Shown here piece by piece: positions 35,547 to 44,380 of a stretch of 58,520 bases of DNA. The stretch covers positions 1-58,520 of the forward strand of contig JFHF01000049.1 of NCBI GenBank assembly GCA_000648925.1, written 5' to 3'. The position numbers were made by a program, and so were the translations under genes. The first letter of the stretch is position 1; every line of letters begins with the position of its first letter. The notes beneath the pieces are model-generated. The model worked only from the letters and a program-made list of their open reading frames with translations, made no database searches and was not told the DNA's origin. Source of the stretch: Caballeronia jiangsuensis (GTDB taxonomy: Bacteria > Pseudomonadota > Gammaproteobacteria > Burkholderiales > Burkholderiaceae).

Positions 35547-36818
35547 GTGAAAATCGCGCTGATAAGTGAACATGCTTCGCCGCTCGCAGTAGCGGGCGGT
35601 GTGGATAGTGGCGGACAAAACATTTATGTCGCGAACGTCGCGCGTCAATTGGTGCGTATCGGTCACGAAGTCGATGTCTTCACGCGCCGTGATCGTTCCT
35701 TATTGCCGCTCGTCTCCCGCTTCGACAACACCCGGGTGATAAACGTACCGGCAGGGCCACCCGTGCAGTTGCCCAAGGAGTCGCTCCTGCCGTACATGGA
35801 TGAGTTCGCAAGCTTCATGATCGACTTCGTGGAGAAGGAAGCGCAGCCCTATACGATCGCGCATGCGAACTTCTTCATGTCCGGCGTGGTTGGCTTGCGT
35901 ATCAAAGATGCGTTAGGTATCCCGCTCGTCACCACGTTTCATGCGCTCGGCCGCGTCCGGCGACTGCATCAGGGCGAATCGGACGGCTTTCCTGATGCGC
36001 GCTTCGACATCGAGGACGAACTCGCAAGACGTTCCGATTCGGTGATTGCCGAATGCCCGCAGGATGAGAGCGACCTACTTCATCTCTATAGCGCCGATCC
36101 CGCGCGCATCGATCTGGTGCCATGCGGTTTCGATCGCGTCGAGTTTCATCCGATGGAGAAAGCAATAGCGAGAGAACGCCTCGGCTGGCCGCAAGACCGC
36201 TTCATCGTGCTGCAGCTTGGGCGCATGGTGCCGCGCAAGGGCGTCGATAACGTGGTGCGCGCGCTAAGCGTATGCCGTGCCGAACACGGCGAAAGTGCCG
36301 AACTTTACGTGGTCGGCGGCAACTCCGACGAAGCCAACGAGATCGCGACGCCGGAGATCGTGCGACTGCGTGGCATCGCGCGCGAAGTCGGCGTCGAGGA
36401 TCATGTGCATTTCGCCGGCCGTCATGGACGCGCCGAACTCAAGCACTTCTATAACGCGGCCGATGTATTCGTGACGACCCCGTGGTACGAGCCCTTCGGC
36501 ATCACGCCGCTGGAAGCGATGGCGTGCGGCAGGCCGGTCATCGGCGCGGACGTAGGCGGCATCCGCTATTCGGTCGCCCACGGTGAGACAGGTCTGCTCG
36601 TGCCGCCGAAAGATCCGGCTGCGCTCGGGCATGCCATTGCCATGCTCAAACGCAATCCGATGCTCGGGCGCCGCATGGGCGAAGCGGGCCTCGCGCGCGC
36701 CAACGCGATGTTCACCTGGTCGAGCGTCGCGCACGCGCTGGCGGACGTCTACGCGCGCGTCAGCGGCGAGGAAGCGCAGGCCGCCGTGCCTGTCGCGATG
36801 GGCGGGGCATCGCGATGA
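35547..36818 (+). CDS. Family 4 glycosyltransferase, sucrose-phosphate-synthase-like
   Basis: A 423-residue GT-B retaining transferase. GTG start at 35547 with AGGGGG upstream. The N-terminus EHASPLAVAGGVDSGGQNIY is the signature of the sucrose/mannosylfructose-phosphate synthase-like GT4 branch. The C-terminal half has LQLGRMVPRKGVD, FAGRHGRAELKHFY and EPFGITPLEAMACG (EX7E). Its stop overlaps the next start by 4 bases. Donor and acceptor are unknown; position suggests glycan assembly. Confidence 0.9.
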   Translation: MKIALISEHASPLAVAGGVDSGGQNIYVANVARQLVRIGHEVDVFTRRDRSLLPLVSRFDNTRVINVPAGPPVQLPKESLLPYMDEFASFMIDFVEKEAQPYTIAHANFFMSGVVGLRIKDALGIPLVTTFHALGRVRRLHQGESDGFPDARFDIEDELARRSDSVIAECPQDESDLLHLYSADPARIDLVPCGFDRVEFHPMEKAIARERLGWPQDRFIVLQLGRMVPRKGVDNVVRALSVCRAEHGESAELYVVGGNSDEANEIATPEIVRLRGIAREVGVEDHVHFAGRHGRAELKHFYNAADVFVTTPWYEPFGITPLEAMACGRPVIGADVGGIRYSVAHGETGLLVPPKDPAALGHAIAMLKRNPMLGRRMGEAGLARANAMFTWSSVAHALADVYARVSGEEAQAAVPVAMGGASR

Positions 36819-37402
36819 GGCCGTTGTCACCGACCCCGCGTGCCGCCATCTTCATCGACAAGGACGGCACTCTGCTGGAAGACGTGCCCTGGAACGTCGA
36901 TCCGCACATGATGCGTCTCGCGCCGGGTGCATTCGAAGCGCTACGTCTGTTCGCATCGCGCGGCGTGCCGCTTTTCGTCGTCAGCAATCAGAGCGGCGTG
37001 GCACTGGGCAAGTTCGAACGTGAGGCGCTCGATCGCGTCGAGATGCGTCTGCATGAACTCGCAGCGCAAGCGGGCGCCGAGTTCGAGGGCATCTATTGGT
37101 GCCCGCATCATCCGCAGGGCATCGTGCCCGAATTCACGCGGACCTGCGAATGCCGCAAGCCCGCGCCCGGCATGTTGCTGTGCGCGGCGCGCGAGCATCG
37201 CATCGATCTGTCGCGGAGCTGGTTCATCGGCGACATACTCAACGATGTCGAAGCGGGCACGCGCGCCGGTTGCCGCAGCGTGCTCATCGATAACGGCAAC
37301 GAGACCGAATGGTTGCGCGGCGAGGGACGCGAGCCGGATATCGTCGTAAAGGACATGCACGAGGCCGCGATAGCCATCGTCAGCGAGGAGCACCCGGCAT
37401 GA
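36815..37402 (+). CDS. HAD-IIIA phosphatase, GmhB-like (heptose bisphosphate phosphatase type)
   Basis: A 195-residue HAD hydrolase: FIDKDGTLL (nucleophile Asp15), VVSNQSGVA, zinc-type CPHHPQG with CECRKPAPGML, and FIGDILNDVEAG. The family removes the 7-phosphate of heptose 1,7-bisphosphate or acts as a histidinol-phosphate phosphatase. Two GT9 (heptosyltransferase-like) neighbours favour a heptose role. ATGA overlaps on both sides. Confidence 0.88.
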   Translation: MRPLSPTPRAAIFIDKDGTLLEDVPWNVDPHMMRLAPGAFEALRLFASRGVPLFVVSNQSGVALGKFEREALDRVEMRLHELAAQAGAEFEGIYWCPHHPQGIVPEFTRTCECRKPAPGMLLCAAREHRIDLSRSWFIGDILNDVEAGTRAGCRSVLIDNGNETEWLRGEGREPDIVVKDMHEAAIAIVSEEHPA

Positions 37403-38574
37403 AGCGCGATCCGTTGAGTCCATCGGCGTTACCGCCGGTCGTCGAGGCGCATGCGCGTAAGAGCGCGGTGAATCGGGCGCGCGAATGGGGCGCGGACGTA
37501 AAGCGGATTCTTTGCATCCGTCTTGACAATCTTGGAGATGTATTGATGACCACGCCCGCGCTGCACGCATTGCGCGCGACTCAACCGGGACGGCATCTGA
37601 CCTTGCTCGCATCGCGCGCTGGCAAGGCGGCGGCGCCCTTCATCGATGCGATCGACGACGTAATCGAATACGACGCGCCGTGGGTCAAACAGGATGCGCC
37701 GATCGATGCTCTCGCGGACCTCGCGATGCGCGCGCGCCTCAATGCGGCGGATTTTGATGCGGCCGTCATCTTCAGCGTCTATAGCCAGAACCCGCTGCCC
37801 GCCGCGATGCTGTGTCATCTCGCGGGCATTCCGCTGCGGCTCGCGCATTGTCGCGAGAACCCTTATGGCCTCTTGACGGACTGGGTGCAGGAACCCGAGC
37901 CGCAGCAAGGCACCCGGCATGAAGTGGAACGTCAGCTCGCGCTCGTCGCGCAAGTCGGCGCGCGTACGGCGGATACGCGTATGCGCTTTAACGTGCGACC
38001 CGAAGATGCGGCTTCTCTCGATGAAAAGCTGCGCGCGCACGATGTCGATATGCATGCGCCCTTCATTGTCGTGCATCCGGGCGCGAGCGCCGCATCGCGA
38101 CGATATCCGGTCGAGCGTTTCACCGACGTAATGAAGCGGTTGCATACGCAACTTCACTGGCCGATGCTTGTCACCGGTTCAGGCGGCGAAGGTGCGCTAT
38201 GTCGCACTGCATGCGCTGCAGATTCCGGCGGGATAGATATGTCCGGCGCGCTCGAACTCGGTGAACTCGCTGCATTGATCGAGCGCGCGCGCGTGCTCGT
38301 ATCGAATAACAGCGGGCCCGTGCATCTCGCATCGGCGCTCGGCACGCCCGTCGTCGATCTCTATGCCCTCACGAATCCACAGCACATGCCGTGGCGAACG
38401 CCGCATCGCGTGCTCTACCACGACGTGCCTTGCCGCTGGTGCTACCGCAGCGTGTGCCCCGAGGGACACCACCAGTGCCTCGTCGGCGTCGGCGTGGATC
38501 AGGTCGTGTCGGCGGTGCTGGAACTGATCGAAGAACATCCATCGCACCTCAACTCTTCAATACAGGGCCGCTGA
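37399..38574 (+). CDS. Family 9 glycosyltransferase (heptosyltransferase-like) 1
   Basis: 391 residues. CIRLDNLGDVLMTTPALHAL is the GT9 N-terminal motif; the C-terminal half has VVHPGASAASRRYPVERF, VTGSGGEGALC, SNNSGPVHLASALGTPVVDLYA and a CRWCYRSVCPEGHHQC cluster. An extended N-terminus of about 35 residues precedes the fold. The start at 37399 overlaps the HAD stop. Related enzymes add heptose to lipopolysaccharide cores or glycans. Confidence 0.88.
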   Translation: MKRDPLSPSALPPVVEAHARKSAVNRAREWGADVKRILCIRLDNLGDVLMTTPALHALRATQPGRHLTLLASRAGKAAAPFIDAIDDVIEYDAPWVKQDAPIDALADLAMRARLNAADFDAAVIFSVYSQNPLPAAMLCHLAGIPLRLAHCRENPYGLLTDWVQEPEPQQGTRHEVERQLALVAQVGARTADTRMRFNVRPEDAASLDEKLRAHDVDMHAPFIVVHPGASAASRRYPVERFTDVMKRLHTQLHWPMLVTGSGGEGALCRTACAADSGGIDMSGALELGELAALIERARVLVSNNSGPVHLASALGTPVVDLYALTNPQHMPWRTPHRVLYHDVPCRWCYRSVCPEGHHQCLVGVGVDQVVSAVLELIEEHPSHLNSSIQGR

Positions 38575-38576
38575 GC

Positions 38577-40322
38577 ATGTACACCTTGGGAATCAATGCG
38601 GTTTATCACGACAGCGCGGCTGCGATCGTGAAAGATGGCGTCGTCCTTGCGGCGGCCGAGGACGAACGCTTCACGCACGTCAAGCATGCCAAGCGCCCGG
38701 TGCCGTTCTCGACATGGCAGCTTCCGTTCGATGCGATCGACTATTGCCTGAAGGAAGCGGGCATCGAACTGGCCCATATCGATCACGTCGCGTATTCGTA
38801 CGATCCGCAGCTCTTTTCGGGCATGCCGAAGGACGTGAAGGCGAGTATCGCGTTGCCGATGATGCCGTCCGCGCAGCCCGGCGGCAATCCTTCCGAATCG
38901 CCGTGGGATCCGTTGTTTCTGAGCTATATCGTCAACGCGAAAGCGCAACTGCTCGACGGCGCGCCGCATCATCTGAAGCGGCGCTTCGCAAGCGGAGGAC
39001 GCGCGCCCCGCTTTGCCTGGCATCACGTCGATCATCATCTCTGCCATGAAGCGAGCGCTTTTCTCGCGGCACCTTTTGAAGACACCGCCGTCCTCACGGT
39101 GGACGGACGAGGCGAAGGCGTCACGACGAGTCTCGGGCAATTCGTGAACGGCGAGTACCAGCGGCTCAAGCAAGTCGAACTGCCGCATTCGCTCGGCTTG
39201 CTATACGAAGCCGTGACGGGCTATCTCGGCTTCCTGCATTCGTCGGACGAGTATAAGGTCATGGCGCTGGCATCGTTCGGCAAGCCCGCGTATGTCGACC
39301 AGTTTCGCGAGATCGTGAAATATCGGCACGACGGCAGCTATACCGTGGATGCGCCGCGCCTCGTCGAACGTTTCGGTCCGCCGCGCGAACGTGGCGGACC
39401 GCTCAAGCAGCATCATTTCGATATCGCGCATTCGCTGCAAGAGGTGCTCGAGGAGACCGCCCTCGAACTTGCGAAGTGGCTCCACGAACGCACCGGCTTG
39501 CCGAATCTCGCGATGGCGGGCGGCGTCGCGCTCAACTGCGTGATGAACGCGCGCCTGCGCGATCGCGGACCGTTCGACGAAATGTGGGTGCAGCCCGCCG
39601 CCGGCGATGCAGGCACCGCGCTTGGCGCCGCGTTGTGGACGGACTATCGCGAGCGCGCAAAAGCGGGCGATCGCAGCCGCAAGTGGCGGATGGACCACGC
39701 CTATCTCGGCCCCGAATTCGGCGATGAAGAGATCGAAGCGTTTCTGAAATGGACACGCGCGCCTTATCGCAAGCTCACGAATATCGCTGAAGAAACCGCC
39801 GACCTTCTCGCGCAGAACCGCGTGATCGGCTGGTATCAGGGACGTACGGAATTCGGGCCGCGTGCGCTTGGAGCACGCTCGATTCTCGCGTCGCCCATCG
39901 ATGCGTCGATGCAGGCACGGCTCAACGAAATCAAGGACCGCGAGGACTTTCGTCCGGTTGCGCCCGTCGTGATGGAGGAGCATGCATCCGAGTGGTTCGT
40001 CGACGCGCGCGTCGCACCGTTCATGCTGTTCGTGTTCGACGTGCGTGAAGAGATGAAAGCGCGCATACCGGCCGTCACGCATATCGACGGCACTGCGCGC
40101 GTGCAGACCGTCAATCGCGCGCAGCATGCGCTCTATTACGATCTGATCGCCGCGTTCAAGGCACGCACAGGTGTCCCGATTCTCGTCAATACATCGTTCA
40201 ATACGCGCGGCGAGCCGATGGTCAACACGCCGCGCGACGCGCTCGAATCGTTCTGGACATCGCCGCTCGATGCGCTCGTGATCGGTTCTTTCCTCATCGA
40301 AAAGCCGGGGACGCGCGCATGA
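38577..40322 (+). CDS. Carbamoyltransferase, NodU/CmcH family
   Basis: 581 residues, O-carbamoyl transfer from carbamoyl phosphate (via carbamoyl-adenylate) to a sugar hydroxyl. The N-terminal ASKHA-like fold begins LGINAVYHDSAAAIVKDG and includes HHLCHEASAF and VLTVDGRGEG, with MAGGVALNCVMNARL further on. The C-terminal YrdC-like domain shows GRTEFGPRALGARSIL, HIDGTARVQTV and NTSFNTRGEPMV. Start two bases after the GT9 stop. This is the operon gene that most limits the product, implying a carbamoylated sugar. Confidence 0.92.
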   Translation: MYTLGINAVYHDSAAAIVKDGVVLAAAEDERFTHVKHAKRPVPFSTWQLPFDAIDYCLKEAGIELAHIDHVAYSYDPQLFSGMPKDVKASIALPMMPSAQPGGNPSESPWDPLFLSYIVNAKAQLLDGAPHHLKRRFASGGRAPRFAWHHVDHHLCHEASAFLAAPFEDTAVLTVDGRGEGVTTSLGQFVNGEYQRLKQVELPHSLGLLYEAVTGYLGFLHSSDEYKVMALASFGKPAYVDQFREIVKYRHDGSYTVDAPRLVERFGPPRERGGPLKQHHFDIAHSLQEVLEETALELAKWLHERTGLPNLAMAGGVALNCVMNARLRDRGPFDEMWVQPAAGDAGTALGAALWTDYRERAKAGDRSRKWRMDHAYLGPEFGDEEIEAFLKWTRAPYRKLTNIAEETADLLAQNRVIGWYQGRTEFGPRALGARSILASPIDASMQARLNEIKDREDFRPVAPVVMEEHASEWFVDARVAPFMLFVFDVREEMKARIPAVTHIDGTARVQTVNRAQHALYYDLIAAFKARTGVPILVNTSFNTRGEPMVNTPRDALESFWTSPLDALVIGSFLIEKPGTRA

Positions 40323-41371
40323 GCACGTATGCCGGTCTTTTCGAAAACGCGGAGACGGATGCGACGGCTGCGGCCGTTGCGTCACGTGGCGATTTCATTC
40401 CCGACGTGTCCGTGATCGTGCCGACCTATCGCCGTCCCGCGATGCTCGAACGCTGCGTGTCCGCCATTGCCGCGCAGACGTACGATCCGACGCGCTACGA
40501 GATCATCGTATGCGACGACGGACCCGACGAAGCAACGAAGGCATGCGTGCAGTGTCTTGCCGCAGCGCATGCGTCGAGCGGACCGAAGATCCGCTATGTG
40601 CCGGTGACGGCGACGCAAGGCCCGGCGGGCGCGCGCAACGCGGGCTGGCGTGCATCGCTTGCAAGACGCATCGCATTCACCGACGACGACACCATCCCCG
40701 ATCCGCAATGGCTCGCGAACGGCCTGCGCGCGCTCGATGCTGGCGCGGACGCGGTATCCGGGCGTATCGTCGTGCCGCTGCCAAAGCGCCCCACCGATTA
40801 CGAACTCGACGCGGCCGGACTCGCAAATGCGGAATTCGCGACCGCCAACGCGTTCGCGACACGCGCCGCGCTCGAACGCACGGGCGGATTCGATGCGCGT
40901 TATACGTCGGCATGGCGTGAAGACTCGGATCTGCAATTCGCGTTGATGCAGGCGGGCCTCGTGATCGCACGCGCCGACGATGCCGCGATCCTTCATCCGG
41001 TGCGGCCCGCACGCTGGGGCGTGAGCATTTCGCAACAGAAGAAGAGCCAGTTCGATGCGTTGCTCTACAAGAAGCATCGCACGCTGTTTCGCGAACGCAT
41101 CCGGCGCCATCCTCCGCTGCTCTACTATGCGATGCTCGCGGCGCTCGTGGTGCTGTTCGTGTCGCTAATGGCGGGCGCAACGCATATCGCAATGGCCGCA
41201 GCCGTTGCATGGATTGCGATGACGATCTGGTTCTGCATGCAACGACTCAAGACGACCGCGCGCACGCCCGCGCATATCGCGGAGATGTTGTGCACGTCGG
41301 CGATCATTCCGTATCTGTCGATCTACTGGCGGATTCGCGGCGCGTTCAAGTTCAAGGTGTTCTTCCTATGA
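40319..41371 (+). CDS. Membrane-anchored family 2 glycosyltransferase
   Basis: 350 residues. The GT-A domain starts VSVIVPTYRRPAMLERCVSA, with IIVCDDGPDE, GPAGARNAGW, FTDDDTIPD and REDSDLQFAL. Two C-terminal helices (about residues 272-308) anchor it in the inner membrane. ATGA overlaps on both sides. Acceptor unknown. Confidence 0.9.
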   Translation: MSTYAGLFENAETDATAAAVASRGDFIPDVSVIVPTYRRPAMLERCVSAIAAQTYDPTRYEIIVCDDGPDEATKACVQCLAAAHASSGPKIRYVPVTATQGPAGARNAGWRASLARRIAFTDDDTIPDPQWLANGLRALDAGADAVSGRIVVPLPKRPTDYELDAAGLANAEFATANAFATRAALERTGGFDARYTSAWREDSDLQFALMQAGLVIARADDAAILHPVRPARWGVSISQQKKSQFDALLYKKHRTLFRERIRRHPPLLYYAMLAALVVLFVSLMAGATHIAMAAAVAWIAMTIWFCMQRLKTTARTPAHIAEMLCTSAIIPYLSIYWRIRGAFKFKVFFL

Positions 41372-42426
41372 ACGCCGAGCCGGTCGAGCGCATCGTCATC
41401 TTTCGCGCGCTGCAACTCGGCGACATGCTGTGCGCCGTGCCCGCATTGCGCGCATTGCGCCAGGCGTATCCGAAAGCGCACATCGCATTGATTGGCTTGC
41501 CGTGGGCCGCGCATTTCGTCGAGCGATACACGCATCTGCTCGATAGATTGATTGTGTTTCCTGGTGCGATCGGCTTTCCAGAGCAAAAGGAGACCGATGC
41601 GCATCTGCCCGCGTTTCTAGGCGCGTTGCGCGAGCGTCGCTTCGATCTTGCCATTCAGTTGCATGGCAGCGGCGGTGTCGCGAACGACATCGTCGAACGC
41701 ATGGGTGCGCGTTTGAACGCAGGCTTTCTGAAGCCCGATGAAGCCTTGCGCGAAGGCGTTTTCATGCCGTGGCCCGATGACCTGCCCGAACCCGCACGAT
41801 ACACCGCCTTGATGGAACGTCTCGGCATCGAGGTCCGCACGCTCGATCTCGAGATTCCCCTGACCAAGGAAGACGAACGCGAATGCGATGCGCTTGTCGA
41901 TGCCTTCGCGATAGAGTTGAACAAGCTCATCCTCGTTCATCCGGGTGCGCAGTTGCCCTCGCGTAGATGGCCCGTCGAACGCTTCGGTGAAGTGGCGCGC
42001 GCGCTATCGGATGCGGGCTGGCAAGTCGCCGTCACAGGCAGCGCGGCGGAAGCGCCGCTGACCGCACGCGTGACACGCGGTGCAGGCACGAATGCCATCG
42101 ACCTCGCTGGACGTACGTCGCTTGGCGCGCTCGCTGCGCTCGTCGCGAAGGCGAGGCTCATCGTCTGCAACGACACGGGGCTTTCGCATGTGGCCGCTGC
42201 GATGCGCACGCCGAGTGTCGTGATCGCTTCGGGAAGCGATACGCAACGCTGGGCGCCGCTCGACCACGCGCGTCATTCAGTCCTCGCAGACTGGCCTGCG
42301 TGCCGGCCTTGTGCATTCCGCGAATGTCCCTATCAACACGAATGTGCGCTGAACGTGAGTGTACAGAGCGTGCTCGATGTCGCATTCGGACACCTCGAGG
42401 AGGCGCTTATTCATGCCCAAGACTAG
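41368..42426 (+). CDS. Family 9 glycosyltransferase (heptosyltransferase-like) 2
   Basis: 352 residues: IVIFRALQLGDMLCAVPALR, ALIGLPWAAHF, LVHPGAQLPSRRWPVERFGE, CNDTGLSHVAAAM and a Cys-containing CRPCAFRECPYQHECA near the end, as in the first GT9 of the operon. It is shorter at the N-terminus than its paralogue. ATGA coupling to the upstream GT2 and a 14-base overlap with the next gene. Confidence 0.88.
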   Translation: MNAEPVERIVIFRALQLGDMLCAVPALRALRQAYPKAHIALIGLPWAAHFVERYTHLLDRLIVFPGAIGFPEQKETDAHLPAFLGALRERRFDLAIQLHGSGGVANDIVERMGARLNAGFLKPDEALREGVFMPWPDDLPEPARYTALMERLGIEVRTLDLEIPLTKEDERECDALVDAFAIELNKLILVHPGAQLPSRRWPVERFGEVARALSDAGWQVAVTGSAAEAPLTARVTRGAGTNAIDLAGRTSLGALAALVAKARLIVCNDTGLSHVAAAMRTPSVVIASGSDTQRWAPLDHARHSVLADWPACRPCAFRECPYQHECALNVSVQSVLDVAFGHLEEALIHAQD

Positions 42427-43372
42427 TTCCCGACGCCTGCGCGTGCTTACCTGGCATATCCACGGCAATTATCTTTACTACTTGAGCCAAACGCCGCACG
42501 ACTTCTATTTGGTGACGCGCCCCGGCTATCCGCCCGGATACGCGGGCAAGGCGGGCGCGTTGCCTTTCGGGGCGAACGTGCATGAAATGCCGGCGAGCGA
42601 AGTGCCGTCGCAGTCATTCGATGTGATCCTGTTTCAGCACAAACAGCAATGGGACGATGACCGCCTCAACCTTCTCACCGATGCGCAACGGCGCTTGCCG
42701 CGGGTTTATATCGAGCATGATCCACCGCAGGAAAATCCGTTCGAGCAGAAGCATTGGGTGCAGGAGCACGGCACGCTGCTCGTGCATGTCACGCACTTCA
42801 ACCGACTGATGTGGGATAGCGGCGACACGCCGACGCGCGTTATCGAGCATGGCGTCGTGGTGCCTAAGGACGTGCGCTACACCGGCGAGCTAGCGCGCGG
42901 CATCGCGGTGATCAATCATCTGCATCAACGAGGAAGGCGGCTCGGCAATGATGTCTATGCGCAGGCCGCCGCGTCCGTGCCGCTCGATCTCGTCGGCATG
43001 GATGCGCAGTCAGCCGGCGGCATCGGCGAGATCGGCAATCTGCAACTCGCGGCGTTCAGCGCGCGCTATCGTTTCTTCTTCAACCCGATTCGCTGGACGA
43101 GTCTCGGGCTTGCCATCGTCGAGGCGATGACGATCGGCATGCCGATCATCGGACTTGCGACGACCGAACTCGCCACCGTGATTCACAACGGCGAGAACGG
43201 TTTCGTCCATACAGACACGAATACGCTCATCGACGCAATGCAGCATCTGCTGCGCGATCCCGTTGAGGCGCGACGTCTTGGCGAAGGCGCACAACGGACT
43301 GCGCTCGAACGCTTTCACATCGCCCGCTTCGCCCACGACTGGGGCGAAGCGTTGCGCTACGTATGCAGCTAG
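42413..43372 (+). CDS. Glycosyltransferase (GT-B, family 4/1-like)
   Basis: 319 residues starting at 42413 with GGAGG 12 bases upstream. LTWHIHGNYLYYLSQTPHDF leads a GT-B N-domain; the C-terminal domain ends NPIRWTSLGLAIVEAMTIGM, then IGLATTELATVIHNGENGF and LERFHIARFAHDW. This is the usual EX7E-like donor site, in a weak form. It resembles short glycosyltransferases of capsule or spore-coat type clusters. Confidence in glycosyltransferase is high; exact family is uncertain. Confidence 0.78.
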   Translation: MPKTSSRRLRVLTWHIHGNYLYYLSQTPHDFYLVTRPGYPPGYAGKAGALPFGANVHEMPASEVPSQSFDVILFQHKQQWDDDRLNLLTDAQRRLPRVYIEHDPPQENPFEQKHWVQEHGTLLVHVTHFNRLMWDSGDTPTRVIEHGVVVPKDVRYTGELARGIAVINHLHQRGRRLGNDVYAQAAASVPLDLVGMDAQSAGGIGEIGNLQLAAFSARYRFFFNPIRWTSLGLAIVEAMTIGMPIIGLATTELATVIHNGENGFVHTDTNTLIDAMQHLLRDPVEARRLGEGAQRTALERFHIARFAHDWGEALRYVCS

Positions 43373-43399
43373 CACGCATCATTACTGGAACATCTCGAC

Positions 43400-44380
43400 A
43401 TGAAAGAAGCTTATAGAAAGCGCATTCTGGTGACCGGTGGCGCGGGCTTTCTCGGCTCGCATCTGTGCGAGCGGCTGGTGGCGCAAGGCCATGACGTGTT
43501 ATGCGTCGATAACTTTTACACCGGCACCAAGGACAACATCGCGCATCTATTCGATAGCCCCAACTTCGAACTGATGCGTCACGACGTGACCTTTCCGCTC
43601 TACGTGGAAGTCGATGAAATCTACAACCTCGCGTGCCCTGCTTCACCTATCCATTATCAACACGACCCGGTACAGACGACGAAGACGAGCGTGCACGGCG
43701 CGATCAACATGCTCGGTCTTGCCAAGCGCGTTCACGCGAAAATCTTTCAGGCTTCGACGAGCGAAGTCTATGGCGACGCGCACGTGCATCCGCAACAGGA
43801 AGCGTATTGGGGCAATGTGAATCCTATCGGGCCACGTTCGTGTTACGACGAAGGCAAGCGTTGCGCAGAAACGCTCTTCATGGATTATCGGCGGCAACAT
43901 GGACTCTCGATCAAGATCGCGCGCATCTTCAATACGTACGGGCCGCGCATGCATCCGTCGGATGGCCGCGTGATTTCGAACTTCATGATGCAGGCGCTAT
44001 CGGGCCAGCCGATCACAGTGTATGGCGAAGGCATGCAGACGCGCTCGTTCTGTTATGTCGACGACATGGTCGAGGCGTTCATCCGCCTCATGAATACGCC
44101 CGACGAGTTCACGGGTCCGATGAACCTCGGCAATCCGCACGAGCTGACGATGCTCGATGTCGCACGGCGCATCATCGAGTTGACGGGATCGTCGTCGGAC
44201 ATCGTGTTCAAGCCTTTGCCGCTGGATGATCCGTGGCATCGTCAGCCGGACATTGCGCTGGCGCGCGACAAGCTCGGCTGGTCCCCGACGACGCCGCTCG
44301 ATGAAGGGCTACGTCGCACGGCGCAGCATTTTCGGCAGGTTTTCGAAGCCTCGGAATCGCGCGAGGCCCAGCGCGTTTAG
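43400..44380 (+). CDS. UDP-glucuronate decarboxylase (UDP-xylose synthase) type SDR
   Basis: A 326-residue extended SDR. NAD loop TGGAGFLGSH, ACPASPIHYQ, catalytic YDEGK, FNTYGPRMHPSDGRVISNF and RSFCYVDDMVEAF are hallmark UXS sequences. It converts UDP-glucuronate to UDP-xylose, supplying a pentose donor for the transferases upstream. It starts 27 bases after the preceding gene. Its stop overlaps the convergent ABC-receiver gene by 4 bases. Confidence 0.92.
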   Translation: MKEAYRKRILVTGGAGFLGSHLCERLVAQGHDVLCVDNFYTGTKDNIAHLFDSPNFELMRHDVTFPLYVEVDEIYNLACPASPIHYQHDPVQTTKTSVHGAINMLGLAKRVHAKIFQASTSEVYGDAHVHPQQEAYWGNVNPIGPRSCYDEGKRCAETLFMDYRRQHGLSIKIARIFNTYGPRMHPSDGRVISNFMMQALSGQPITVYGEGMQTRSFCYVDDMVEAFIRLMNTPDEFTGPMNLGNPHELTMLDVARRIIELTGSSSDIVFKPLPLDDPWHRQPDIALARDKLGWSPTTPLDEGLRRTAQHFRQVFEASESREAQRV

